Assembly: GCA_030737835.1 (NCBI GenBank)
Contig: CM060855.1
Coordinates: 2,093,032 to 2,157,031, forward strand
Source: Acorus gramineus
Lineage: Eukaryota; Streptophyta; Magnoliopsida; Acorales; Acoraceae
Reading direction: 5' to 3'
Length of the DNA stretch: 64,000 bases
Every line of letters begins with the position of its first letter. Position 1 is the first letter of the stretch. Shown piece by piece: positions 11,594-23,803 of this stretch. Below the pieces are notes generated by a model. It saw nothing but the letters and a program-made list of their open reading frames with translations. It was not told the DNA's origin and made no database searches. The position numbers and the translations under genes are program-made.

Positions 11594-13653
11594 ATACTAG
11601 CTTTAATGCTTGTAGGATCCTTAATTTTTGTTGGGATGTGTACTGATAAAAATTCTAAATTGTGGATCATCTAGGCTTGTATGATCAATATATTATGCAC
11701 TAGTTTATGTTTTTTTAACAATATCTGAGGTTTAATGATTGATAATATATACTATCATATTCAAGAATTATGTCCAAATTACATTAGCATATGTGAATTG
11801 AATTATATTGAGGGGTGACATATCATCCATTGCAGAGAAGAAAAAAATGTAGATGTCAAGCTAAACCATGTGAAGAATTTCTTTGTAGTCGTCCATTCTC
11901 CACGGCTTGGGACACTATGTCCTCCTCATCTGCATCATGTAACTCTTCCTCTATTGGTGAGACAGCAGATGTCCAAACAAAGCAGTTTCTAGAAAAGCAA
12001 CTGTGACTGAAGACTCCTTAGCAAAGCAACTAAAAAATGAACTGAAGACTCCTTAGCAAAGCAACTGTGACTTGGCTAAAGGTGTTCAGTCAGCTCTGAC
12101 CACAAAGATGTCAAGGCTCTGTTAAATGCATAAAAACTTAATTTCTCACTCAGAAACATATATTTCTTGTCAAGAGGCAAATCCACAAGATTTAATCAAT
12201 ATTTTAATCAGTTTGAGGGAAAAGAGTTCAAACAATTACATAAGAATATCATATTTATTAAATCAAAGCATAGTGTATAGACAAGTATGCAAAGAAGACA
12301 TACACAAATCACCCCAAATACAAGAAAAGGAAAGTAGTATACATGACCTACACGGCTAGATTAAAAATAAAAGCCCCATCTCCAAAACAAAAGGGTGACT
12401 TCCCTCACCCAAAATATACTTATTTATTTTAGGACCAGAAAAGCAATGCATTCATTTTCAACTCAATCTCTTAAGTCCTACAGGTGAATTTATATTTGCA
12501 AATGGTAGCAGAATCAGAGTGTGCACATTCAGGAGAAAGGCATAAATTGAGCATTATAGTAATCCACATAATATGGAAATAGCAAAGATAGTTACATTCA
12601 ATGATAAATGGCAAATTAAGTTAAAAAAGAGGAAGGCATCATGTACTTCTTATCTACCATGAAAACCATCAATAAGCATTTTCCTTGATCAAAATAAAAG
12701 TAGATGGTTTGGAAATGCAAAAAAAGAAGCTAGGGATACTGTCATAAGAAGGGCAAAGTAGAACAACATTGTGAATACAAGTAAATAAAGAGGAAAGCAT
12801 ATAAAATATCAACTATGGACACAAAAGCAACTAAAATTTTGTAAGTGATTATTGGTTGAAAAAGTAATCGAGAAGGAACTTAAAAAAAAAAGGATACAAG
12901 GGACCATACCCAAAACCTTAGAAAAAATGCCTCGATGGTGATGATTTGGGAGAGAACATGATTCCCAATTGATCCAAAAAACATATAAAAAATGCTTCTT
13001 AGAACATCATACACATACATCCATCAAGTTATACATATTAAAAAAACAGAGTCAATCTTCAACCATTACATCCATCAAGTTATACATATTAAAAATACAG
13101 AGTCAATCTTCAACCATTGCATCCATCAAGTTGAAGTCCTTGCCTTCTCTGTAACATCTCCAAAAAAAAGCAATTTTTGAAGTCCTTGCCCTCACCACAT
13201 GTGGAACACCTGAAATATAGTGAACAATCAATGTGAATTTTTTAGTGAACCCAACTGACTAAAAATGGGATAATTATATCATGCTCACCTGTTCATATTT
13301 TTCTGATCTCCAAATCTCCAAAGTACCAAATTATGCACTTTTGCTAAACCACAAAACCCTGAGTACATGTTGTACAGCACACCAAAACTGTGATCTGTAG
13401 CCAAGAAAAAAAAATTATGACACCTCTGACACAAACAATCACCTCTCTTATAAATCTATGAATCACACACTACATAATACTTCATCCATTAAATAAATTC
13501 CATTATTAATCTCCCAAATATAAGATGTAGCAGAGGATTTCCACTAATAAATGTGAGCAATTGGATGAAATCATATGTAATATGTATAAATAGAAACCAG
13601 AATTATTCATAAAAAGAGAGTTCTGTAAAGGGGAAAGATAGAAACCATAACTG
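11594..13653. other. Convergent intergenic region of MULE-1
   Basis: No gene is seen. It holds a short tandem repeat of GAAGACTCCTTAGCAAAGCAACT (two copies, about 12007-12070). It also holds a ~51-bp tandem repeat containing TCCATCAAGTTATACATATT (about 13019-13135). Both 3' ends of the convergent genes lie here. Confidence 0.6.
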
Positions 13654-15967
13654 TCAAACTACTTGTGGATCATCTTCATTATTTTGTGAGGACCTGCAAT
13701 AAAGCATCACAATCACATATTAGTAAAAAAAAAAAAACACTTAATGCAAACTATTTTTTCATACATCGGATCACAAAAACTTACATTTCTTTTAGTTTGG
13801 GACAAGTACGCGCATTATGTTTTTCCTTTTTACCACATACGCTACAAGTTCTCCTCTTTCCCATGTCTTCCATCGCTATTTCTTTCCCTCCCTTCAATCT
13901 TTTCCCACTTCCTTTCGTTTTTGATACATTCGGTGGATAGACATTGATGCTTGAAGGGACTGATGTGCTTCTAGATTGTAATAGAGTATTACTACCACTT
14001 GCACTATATGAGGCCTTCATCTTTTGTAAATCATCTAACATCTCCTCTGCTGCATTGCACACTTCTTCAGGAGCATCATGCAAGCATTCAGTAAAACCAC
14101 GAGCAATCAAGCGATTCTTTTTGCCTTTCCATTTACTTGAAGCTGTGTGCACTTGAAACTCCACTCCATCATCATCATATACTGTCTTCGCTTTGGCTGT
14201 GGTGGTCCATCTTTCAAGAATGAGATTTTCAGGCAAGTAATCAATAAAATTGTTTCTCAACACAACAAGAATATGTGAGCATGGGATGCCTTCATTTTCA
14301 AATTTGCAACATGAACAAGCAATTTCATGATTTGAAGAATTATAAAAAATCTCACGAACTTTGGATGAATCCCCTGCCCTTTTAACAATATAGATTTGCT
14401 CCTGACCTTCTGAATGCTTCAACATTGAACCATACTGCATAGAAGAAACAACTTCCTTCTGAAACATCTGAAAAAGCTTATGAGTGTATCTTTTGGCCAT
14501 TTGCAACTCAATAGGAAAACATGTGACTATGTCTGGGGTTTTATCAAGAGTCCCATGATCAGCCACTAGTTCATTGTACCTCTGCCGCTCCAAAGCCCTT
14601 TCAAACAGGTGAATAAACTCGAGCAGACTGTGTGTTTTGTTGAAGTACTTGTCAAAAATAGAATTCTGAGCTTCACTTCGTTGACTGCTCCTCATCCCTG
14701 CCATAAATGTGTTTTTAAAGAATAATGGAATCCACTTTTCACGGATATTATATAATGTTCTCAACCATTCGTTATGCTCCAGCTCAAATTTATTTATCAA
14801 ACCCATCCACTTTTCATCAAACTCATCCGATGTTTCTGACCCATACACACATTCTTTGAATGGTTCTAAAAAATCACTTCTATAAGCAATTGGGCTGACT
14901 TTCTCTGTTAACTTCTTCATTATGTGCCAAATGCAGAATCTGTGACACACATCGGGGAACACATGTGCAATTGCAGCCCCTATAGCAGCATCTTGATCTG
15001 TGATAAAAGCTTTTGGTGGACTACAACCCATTGCTTCTCGCCATTTTTCAAACAGCCACAAGAAAGAGTTAATTTTTTCATCCTTTAACAATCCACAACC
15101 AAAATTAATGGACTGAAAATGATGATTGACTCCAGTGAAAGGTGCACATATTAAAGAATATTTGTTGGTGCTGTAAGTTGTGTCAAACACAACTACATCA
15201 CCAAAATGAGCATATGCCATTCTTGCATCACTGTCAGCCCAAAAACAATGTGTCAACCTGTTTCCCTCATCCACTTCGTATGCGAAATAATAAGATGAAC
15301 TCATTTCTTTTTTCTCTTTAAAGTGGTTTAGAAACAACTCTGCATCATAATCTCTCAAATTATCTCGACTTTTGGCTAAGTAGTTTCGAACATCCCTCTC
15401 CGTACACCCAATCTCTCCAAATCCTCCTGACTCTGACCCCATAATGGACATGGTTTGTGCAGTGCTCACATTTGACCCTCTGAATGTGTCAATCAAAGAT
15501 TTTTGAACATTTGTTACCTCTCTATGTGATCGTAAGAGGTGAGTTTTTCTAGGAGTACACAATACGTGGGCATGACCTTCTACAAGAGAGCGCACCTTCC
15601 ATCTTTGATCATCCTTAATGAAAGATATTTTAGCCCTGCATCCCAGTCTTGTGTGTCCTCGGGTGTGTTTTGGATTGCTAGTGGATGGGTTTTTAAATCC
15701 TTCTTTTGAACAAACAAAATCACGCATATAAAGTTCCTTTGACCCATCAATATTATGATATTTTGTGGATGATTTTCGAACACTAAAGCCTGCAATTTTG
15801 CCATAACTAATATAAAATTTCTCTGCATCCTCAATGGAATTAAAAGACATCCCTAAAACTGGTTTATATTTATCATCAACATCTGGTATCCAATCTCCAC
15901 TACCATCATCATTTAATTTTTCAACACTCTCAACTGTTTCATCAACACCATCACATGCACTTGACAT
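13654..15967 (-). CDS. FAR1/FHY3-type Mutator transposase of MULE-1
   Basis: The main exon is 13785-15967. I propose a 40-nt last exon 13654-13693 (donor AAAT|GTAAGT, acceptor TTATTGCAG), giving about 740 residues. Without splicing the frame stops at 13781 with 728. The ATG at 15967 is preferred because a TTTCAG acceptor precedes it by five bases, implying a 5'-UTR intron. In residue numbers: FAR1 zinc-binding region about 40-140; MULE DDE domain with D262 (VVFDTTY), D324 (FITDQDAAI) and E432 (QRSEAQNS); SWIM finger C551-x-C553...C563-x-H565; C-terminal zinc knuckle C708-x2-C711...C722. It would cut and rejoin the element ends in the nucleus. No stop or frameshift is visible, so it is likely functional. 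FHY3/FAR1 host regulators share this fold, but the position inside long TIRs makes it a transposase. Confidence 0.92.
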
Positions 15968-16283
15968 TTTGGCTGAAATATGACAACACATACACATACA
16001 TCAAAAACTGAATTCTAAAAAATGCACAAAATATGTGGAAACCCAATATTTAAAACAAAGAGGAGAAAACCCCAAATTTGAAACAAATATAAAAACAAGA
16101 AAAAAATATACAACACCCTGGATTTTAAAACATATATCTACAAATCTGAAAAGAAAAAAAAAAGAACAAACCCTATATTTGAATACCAATATTGAACCAA
16201 AAACTCACAAATCTGAAAAATAAAGAACAAACCAATTTGCTCTAACAATAACAATAGGTTAAGAAATTACATTAACATCAATG

Positions 16284-17681
16284 GCTGAAATAACAAATAA
16301 GGTAATCTATCATGTATTAATAAGAGGAGCTGAACATAACTATCATTTACAAAAACACAAAACACATCACTTAATCCAAAACTTAGCCACAAGGCTTGAA
16401 TGAAACAGAAAAAGCCCCCAGGCCTCTGTTGCATCCTCTCTAAGCCCCAATAAAGTACTATTTTAGGTTTGAAAGAAGGTTCATCCAAAGATCAGGAATG
16501 AAACATCATCACACACTTTTTCTTCGTCTTGAATTAGTGCATCCAGACAGGTTTCTGACTACAGATTTATTTTTTTGTGCCCTCAGTACTTATTGTAGTG
16601 GAATGGCTGGACATATATACTCCATGTTTCAAAAACTTGGTCACCTAATCCCCCTGAAGGACCATATAGGTTAATAATTAACAGAAAACAAATCTAAAAA
16701 ACATACAAATCTGAAAAAAAAATGCAATAAACATACAAAGTTTGAGATCTAATGATGATTTAATTGATGTAGAAATTGATATACTGTTGATGAATTACTT
16801 CATCAAGATTCAATAAATTAATTGTTGTAACCTCTTCAAACAACAGGGATGGAGACTCTCCACTTTATATAAATTAAAAAAAACAACTGGTCTTAAAAAT
16901 CTGAAGAAGAAAAAAGAAGAACAAACCCTAGATTTGATACCAATAATGAATAAAAAATTTACAAATCTGAAGAAAAAAAAAGGAGAACAAACCCTAGATT
17001 TGATACCAATAATGAATAAAAAATTTACAAATCTGAAGAAAAAAAAGAAGAGAACAAACGCTAGATTTGAATACAAATAATGAATAAGAGAACAAACTCC
17101 AGATTCATCATCAAATGCATCATTTACACAAAGAAATACCAATTTTTGAGAGAGAGAGAGAGAGACACAGAGAGAGAAGCTCGTACCGCCGCAGGTGGTG
17201 GAGACGAGAGAGAGGGTGCCGTTGATTTGCAGGGGTCGATCAAGGCGATCGCAAGGGTTCGTAGGGGAGGACGGCAGGGCGTGGTCGAGGACGGTTGGGC
17301 GTGGTCAAAGAGAAGCTTGTACAGCCGCAGGTGGTGGAGACGACAAAGAGGGTGCCGCTGGTTTGCAGAGGTCGATGAAGGCGATAGCAGGGGTTCGCAG
17401 GGGAGGACGGCAGGACGTGGTCGAAGACGGTTGGGTGTGGTCGAAGAGGGGCTGAAAACTTTTTTTTCTTTGGTTTTGTGTTTCAGGGGGCTGAAGAGAG
17501 AGAAATTTAGGTCGAGGTGAAGAGAGGGAAATTAAATTTTTGGGTTTTGTGTTTCAGGGGGCTGAAGAGAGAGAGGGAAATTAAATTTTTGGGTTCGTCG
17601 ACTTTTTAATCTCCACCGCCTGATTTAATCGAACGGCTGAAAATGAAGCCGCACCTGCCGTTTCGTCGCACGTAATCAGCC

Positions 17682-17684
<3 letters not shown>
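16284..17684 (-). repeat. MULE-1 right terminal inverted repeat
   Basis: It is the inverted counterpart of 8559-9925. It includes the GA-rich leader, the CTAGATTTGATACCAATAATG direct repeats and the outer terminus CGTAATCAGCCCTC. It supplies the upstream region of the transposase gene. Confidence 0.85.

Positions 17685-17734
<50 letters not shown>
17685..17734. repeat. (TA)n microsatellite, right flank of MULE-1
   Basis: An AT dinucleotide run directly follows the TIR terminus. Confidence 0.95.
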
Positions 17735-17737
<3 letters not shown>

Positions 17738-17739
17738 TT

Positions 17740-18850
17740 TAGATGACACCTAGTGGTAGGTGAGGCAGAGGACGATATGGGGCTCTTTAAGCGAGGGGGA
17801 ACTAGTATCCCCTCAAGAAGTGCTAGTCCCTCATCAAGGGGTATTACCTCGCAGGTGACTAGTGTTCAAGAAAGCACTCTGCCACAAGTTCATTCTACAT
17901 AGGTGGAGGGTGAACCTTCCCTACAATTGAGCGGCACTGATAAAATTATTTTCAAAATTATTCAATATTGATAATTTTTTTACTCTAATAATGTCCGTAG
18001 TTATGTTATATTAATGTAATTTTGATTTTTTGGCTGATACACATGCATAAGTCAGGACTGTCCCATCAATCAACCCTACTTCTTCCACCGAGGAAAAAGA
18101 TGTGGGGCTCGTCGATGGGATTCGATTCGTCTAAGTTAGTTAGGAAGTTGTGTATTCTCATCCATTGACATTTAATCTTACGATAGGGAGACCCAATAAT
18201 ACTGAGCATAACAAGATGTTCATCACTGAGTGTGGTGTGATTTGTCGCAATCATGCTTTGGTCTGACTCTCTTGCTGGGGGGACATCAACTTGACTGATT
18301 ATGTAGAGCTGGTTAGGTGTCTTAAGGTCCGCTAATGAGGCTTGGGCAATAAGTTTGTATGTAATTTAATTCTTTCAATTATAAAGGATAACATTAATAA
18401 TTTAATTTTTGTATATTTAGAATAAGTTTCAATGGGACTAGACAGGCACCATTGCTACTAAATTTATCAATAAGCAGTTGGGTAAGGTTTGGCCACAGTA
18501 GCAGTGTGATTGGTCAAGAGGTTACAAGAACTCATAGCCAAGGGTAGTGATACACGGGCCCACCAGCAACAGGAGTCTTCCAGGCCGATTAAGAGTGGAT
18601 TGTTGGCTTCATTCACTCTGATACTTATCAGGTAATTAGTTCATTTGATAATATGGTATGTTCTAGCCTCAAGAAAAAAATGCATGTTTAATATTCTATA
18701 TTTCATTTTATGCAGTCGAGGTCAAGGACTAATAAGGCTAATCAAGAGATGCAATTTTATGGTCTTTGGGTGGGATCAAAACCCTTTGTGATACTAATGA
18801 AGAATCACGTAGATCAAGATCTAGAATGAGTCATTCGGGTTATCTCTTAT
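17740..18850 (+). pseudogene. CACTA second-gene (TNPA / Transposase_24-like) remnant
   Basis: Broken frames contain blocks typical of the plant Ptta/En/Spm Transposase_24 family. There is a tract encoding DKFQWD then TIATKFINKQLGKVW, followed by EDWIVGFIHSDTYQ. A possible intron follows (GTAATTAG ... TTATGCAG), then SRSRTNKANQEMQFYG. Multiple stops make it dead. With 7140-8350 it forms one CACTA element, TNP2-like part first, split by MULE-1. Confidence 0.55.
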
Positions 18851-20298
18851 TCGATGCAATGGAAATGGATCTCTGTTAGATGATTCAGTGTTTCACATAT
18901 GATGAGAAACCACAAAAGATATTTGGACTTAGTAGATTTCACAACTCAAGAACCCAAGTACCATTTTTTATTTTTAAGTGTGTTCTCTATTTGTATGCAA
19001 TTGAGATATCTTTGATTGTGTTCAGCAATAGGAGAGAACCGAATGAGAAGATGCCAATCTCAAAAGGTAGGACGATTTCTAAACTGCCACTGCCCATTTC
19101 ATCTCCAAATGAACTGGGGTCGGGTTCGCCCATCTTGGGCACCCAACCCGTTTAATCCAACATTTTAATTAATAAAATGCGTGAAACACTTCTCCAACAC
19201 CAAACATCAAAATCCGTTTAAATTTATGAAAATTTTCAGATTTTTAAACTCTAGCGCGAATTCTGCATTGGAGAACGCAGTGGAACGCCACCCCCATTCA
19301 AACAAAGTTTCCTCATCTATATTGGGGCATCAAAATGACTTTTTAGGGACATTGTTATCTGTGGCCTAGAAGCTATGAAAACATCACTTCTTTTCCGCAA
19401 CTCGATGTAGCTGAAGCGAACGTCTCAGCCTCAGTTCCAAACCTGATATTATATAGCGTTCTGCCGTAACAATTTATCTTTACCGGATTTTCAGATGGGG
19501 CAAGAACTACTTTCTTTGTCCCATTGGTACAGACAGTAAAAAAAACAGTCACTGCGTAACACAATATGCAAACCCCTCTCAATCGTATCCGTTGAATCAA
19601 CGAAACTATATGGACGGCTGCGATTTCAAGCTTTTCAACATCTAGGGTTTCTTCAGCTCCCATAAAAGGCCGCCGAAGAACCGCTTCCGTCCCTCTCATT
19701 CATCAAAACATGTTATTGTTTTAAATTCTTTTTTTTTCAAAAATTCAAAGAAAATCAGGATGATGAGAAGATCTTGTGCCGATCGCAAGCATTGATTTTT
19801 GTTTTGATGCGATGAGCTGCACAAATTCCACACGAGATTTCTGACTGGTTTTCTATTCTGTCTTCACTTCTTTCATTTCAATTTTTTTTTAATGCTTTAT
19901 TTTTTTTTTCAAGTAATACTTGTTTTTGATGAGTTCTTGCTTGTCTCAAGATATAAAAATCACTATTCGAGTGTGAAAGGTTGCTTTTTTTTTTTTCTCC
20001 CTTTTTTTTTTTGGTTTATTATCTGATATGAGAATTTTAAATGTGTTTTCAAATTGTTATGAAAAAAAAATGCTTAATTAAAAAGCAAGAAAACAATTAG
20101 AGCATCTCCAAATTGGGAGAGTGAAGGAGAAATACTCATCAGAGAGGCATCTGGGGGCTTCTAAACATGGGGGCCACATATAAAAAAAAGAAGTAAAATT
20201 AATCTTTTTTTTCTCGTACGGATGGACCAACAAAAAATTTAAAAAAATGAAAAGTTGCAATAGATGTATATATAATATATTATTGTAGGAGTCATTTA
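18851..20298. other. AT-rich intergenic DNA
   Basis: No gene is supported. A 108-codon minus-strand open frame (19373-19699) has no recognisable domain. Several poly-T runs are present (about 19880-20010). Confidence 0.4.
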
Positions 20299-20711
20299 AG
20301 ATCCGTTTGGATAGAGATATAAGCTATTTTAAGATTTATACTTATTTCAGGAATTGTTGACTTTATCAATGGAACAAGTGATTTTAGTTATTCTTGTTAG
20401 AAAACGTAATAAAGGTTAGAGTGTTTGGTTGATGAAGAATAAAATGTGAATAAGGTGTAAAAAATTGATTTGACATGTTGATCTTATTGATGTATAAGGA
20501 GTGATGACATGTGATTTGATGTGATGACATGTGTGGGTCCCTTTATACGAATGTTGGAATAACACAATTCCATTGAAGATTTAGAATACAAATACTAGTT
20601 TATTCTCACATAATTTTGCATAGCTATATTCACTTATTCCTAAACATTTTTTTTTTTTTTTTCTCCTCTATTCTCCCACATTCCCCCTGTTTACCCAATC
20701 CAAATGGGCCC
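20299..20711. mobile_element. PIF/Harbinger (Tourist-like) MITE, 413 bp
   Basis: It is flanked by TTA duplications (20296-20298 and 20712-20714). The termini AGATCCGTTTGG and, inverted, GGGCCCATTTGG match at 8 of 12 positions. It is AT-rich and non-coding. Confidence 0.55.
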
Positions 20712-20714
20712 TTA

Positions 20715-21263
20715 TGGTTAGAATGGACACTCTAACTAGGGCTCTCTTTAATTAGGTTTTTGTGTCATGCTCCATCAAATAAATTAGGCATTCGTTGAGT
20801 ACCCTTAGAGATGCTCTTAAAAAGTTTGTTTATTTTTTTATACAATAAAATAAAGAAAGTGACTTTTTTTTTTTTTTGAAAATTGAGTTTTATTATATAT
20901 AAAATCATACTTTTCAAATGAGTTTTCAAATAGGGTTTTATTTTGCAGATAATCGGTTTCATGATTTTTAAGTTTAGTGTGTCCTTTTTTTTTTCTTTTC
21001 AAGTTTTTGATTAAACTAAAAAATCCTCTGTTTTATGAAAAACAGTTTTTGAAAACTGGTTCTGTACAGCAGGTGAGGAGATGATTTGAACTTGATTTAT
21101 GGGCAAGTGGTCTTATCAACATTATGATAATATAGTGGAAGTTGATTATAAAATCCTTGTCAAGAAATTTCATTATTCATCATTGTGAACTAGAAAAAAA
21201 ATTCATGTGGGGGTGTATTTAATGTTGAAATGGATGATATATATACCATGCTTTTATCTGGAA
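20715..21263. other. AT-rich filler
   Basis: Homopolymer T and A runs. Nothing else recognised. Confidence 0.4.
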
Positions 21264-21552
21264 ACCGGATTAAATCAGGATTAGATCTGGTTAGTTCGGT
21301 CAGTACCGAACTGGATGACATAAAAATCAAATTGCACCATCTATAAATCGAACTGTCTCTTTTAGTGGATATTGATGATATTTAAGAATTCATATTTTCT
21401 CCAATAGCTAATTGGATTAAATGAGAGAGTGAAATATATATCTAACAATTGGTTGTGCAGTTCGATTTAGAGGTGGTGCAGTTCGATTTTCACGTCGTGC
21501 AGTTCGATACTGACCGAACTGATCAGATCCAGTCCTGATTAAATCCGGTCCC
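21264..21552. mobile_element. Foldback MITE, about 290 bp
   Basis: The left arm starts AAACCGGATTAAATCAGGAT and the right arm, inverted, starts GACCGGATTTAATCAGGACT. The arms pair over roughly 90 bp. Inside them the motif CAGTTCGATNNTGACCGAACTG and several TGCAGTTCGATTT units recur. The whole element can fold into one hairpin. It is non-coding. Confidence 0.7.
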
Positions 21553-22300
21553 TTTGATCTGCCACTTATGTGGGGATGAACCTATACGAGTGCCAAGTTG
21601 AATTTTTAAGAAGGTTGGTATCTTAAAAAACATTGTAGAAAAATTAAAGATCAATACGTATGAGATGAAAGGTTTTGTATGATGGGGGAATGTGTCTTAC
21701 ATCGATCAAGTATTTGGAGGAACACATATGCTGTGGACAACAAATTTGACTACATTGGGATGAGTGGCATTTTATTTGAGTATGATTTGTAGTTGGATCT
21801 CCAATTTTTTGGAACCCCAAATTCCACTTGAGCATCCAAATATATAGCAGAGCAGGATTCCATTAATTCCATTTTAGTGGATCATGTCTTTTGGATATGG
21901 GTGGTAAATTAACCGAGTGAGTCGAGCTTTGACATGTTCAAGCTTAACTCGTTTGTATATAGGTTTGGCTCGGCTTGAGACTGAGTTTAATTATGTGTTT
22001 AATTGTCTCGTAGAAAGCTAAGTTGAAGCTTGGGTTGACTTGTTTTTAGAACGAGCTTGAACCAAGGCTCGGGCTCGTTTAGTTCAAAAAGAGCTTGTTT
22101 AGCAATTAAAACATGCAAATGACATATAACATGTCGAAGATAGACAATTATATTAAAAAAATATTACTAAACAATTATATTAAAAAATATACAACATTTC
22201 ACACTTTTAAGATAACAAGCATGTATAGGTTTTGTGGCTCGGCCCAATCTCAGCTCAGCTTGGTTCGTTTACAAACTAGTTTTAAAATTATTTCAAGCTC
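21553..22300. repeat. Dispersed GAGCTTG/GCTCGGCTCG-rich repeat plus filler
   Basis: From about 21900 to 22380 the sequence is rich in inverted variants of CTCGGCTTGAG and GAGCTTGAACGAGCTC. A truncated relative lies at about 32610-32700. No gene. Confidence 0.45.
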
Positions 22301-23803
22301 GCTTCATTTGTCTAATTAAAAGAGCTTGAACGAGCTCCAACCGAGGAACCCAAGCAGCTCGGCTCATTTACCACCCTTACTTTTGGGCTCACTTTGGTAA
22401 AGTCATCATAATATGGATAAGTAGTTATAGAACAGTTTATCATGCATGTTATATAAAAAAATTGTGATAAAAAGCATATAATTGTCTTGATTTTAATTGA
22501 AAATGATTATTTTGTTTTGTGTAACATATATGTCATCTTTTATCTAGTTTTTGATAAATGTGGATAAACACAACATTGACAGAATTTGTAGTCCTTAAAA
22601 TTGGGATGATTTTTCTTTAAAATTTTATCCCCATGTGAATCTAGCTCTTTTGGATATGTATCAAATTAATATCATCTAGTGGCCATCGATCTTTATCCTT
22701 GAAAGTATATTTTATATGAGGTTCTTGAAAGAATTTTTTTGAGTGGAATGAGGTATAGGTGGAATTCTGCTTTTGCATAAATCAACCATTCAAAGGACCT
22801 CTTGGCAAGTGGACAAAGAGTTCCAACCATCCACTTGTCCTAATATGCCAAATTGCCAATATAACTATAATAGTCTTATTTGGAATCAATTTGAACTTGT
22901 GAGCCCTACCATGTTTCAAACATGTATATTTGACATAAAATGTACTATGAATTTAATTGAATACACTCTGTTCCCTATTATGCATACATGTGTGATGTTT
23001 AATAAAAACCAAATTTATTTGAAAATCTGAATCTTGTATGTTGTAGTTTGTTTTTATCAATGGATGATCATTGGACATTTGTAGGAGTCCTAGAAATGGT
23101 TTCATGTTGAGCTCCTGAAACGCATAGAATCATCATGTCAAAAACAGCACAATTATACAAAGCATAGCATATAAAAGACTGTTTACTGATAGACTTCAAA
23201 AGTGAAATAACTTCTCAAGCATCTAATTCTATATTTTCATGGTACACTTCATATGAAATTGGGAGGAAGAACTGATGTATAACTTAATGCTCCTCTTTAT
23301 TGTCATGTCATACTATTTTTGCTTCCTTTAACAGTGCAACTATTTCTGTATGTTATTGTGCCATGTTAGGAGATGAAGATGGCCTTTCACTGATTTGGTT
23401 TCTGGGAAATGTTTCCGACTTCCTCTACAAACCTACTCACCATGAGAGAGGGGCTTCAAAGTAAGTTTCATTCTGTGATAGATGGATGAAAAACTCTCCG
23501 AGATTTGTTGCACAAAAAAAACTAATGGAATGATAATCCAGAACAGACTAGTGCTTGTTAATTACATATAATTTAGTGCATCCAAGATCTCATTCCAACT
23601 TAGCTTGAAATGCTATAATTTGAACAGACTAGTGCTTGTTAATTACATATAATTTAGTGCATCCAAGATCTCATGACATAACTGAAAAGGGCAGAGAGAT
23701 CAGAGAGAGATGAAGAGAAGGAGAGGGAGAGACGGTGACACACACACACACACAAGCTAGAGAGCAATAATGGTACATATGTTCTTTGTCATGCTCGTAC
23801 TAA

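Larger units (their letters stand above)
8559..17684. mobile_element. MULE-1: 9.1-kb Mutator-like element with long TIRs and two genes
   Basis: The outer 80 bp or so (GAGGGCTGATTACGTGCGAC inward) are near-perfect inverted repeats. Similarity continues for about 1.4 kb (8559 to about 9925, and about 16284 to 17684) through a CT/GA-rich leader. Inside are a plus-strand GRF zinc-finger gene (11039-11593) and a minus-strand FAR1-type transposase (13654-15967) with open frames. They are transcribed towards each other from the two termini, as in MuDR. Intact coding regions and well-matched TIRs suggest recent activity. The (TA)n flanks prevent recognition of a 9-bp target duplication. Confidence 0.88.

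Noticed and set aside
13781-15997. FAR1-like gene as a host transcription factor
   Set aside because: It lies inside matched TIRs with a convergent partner and has the full DDE and SWIM layout, so it is a transposase.
19373-19699. 108-codon minus-strand frame
   Set aside because: No domain, no splice context and no second copy seen. Possibly chance.
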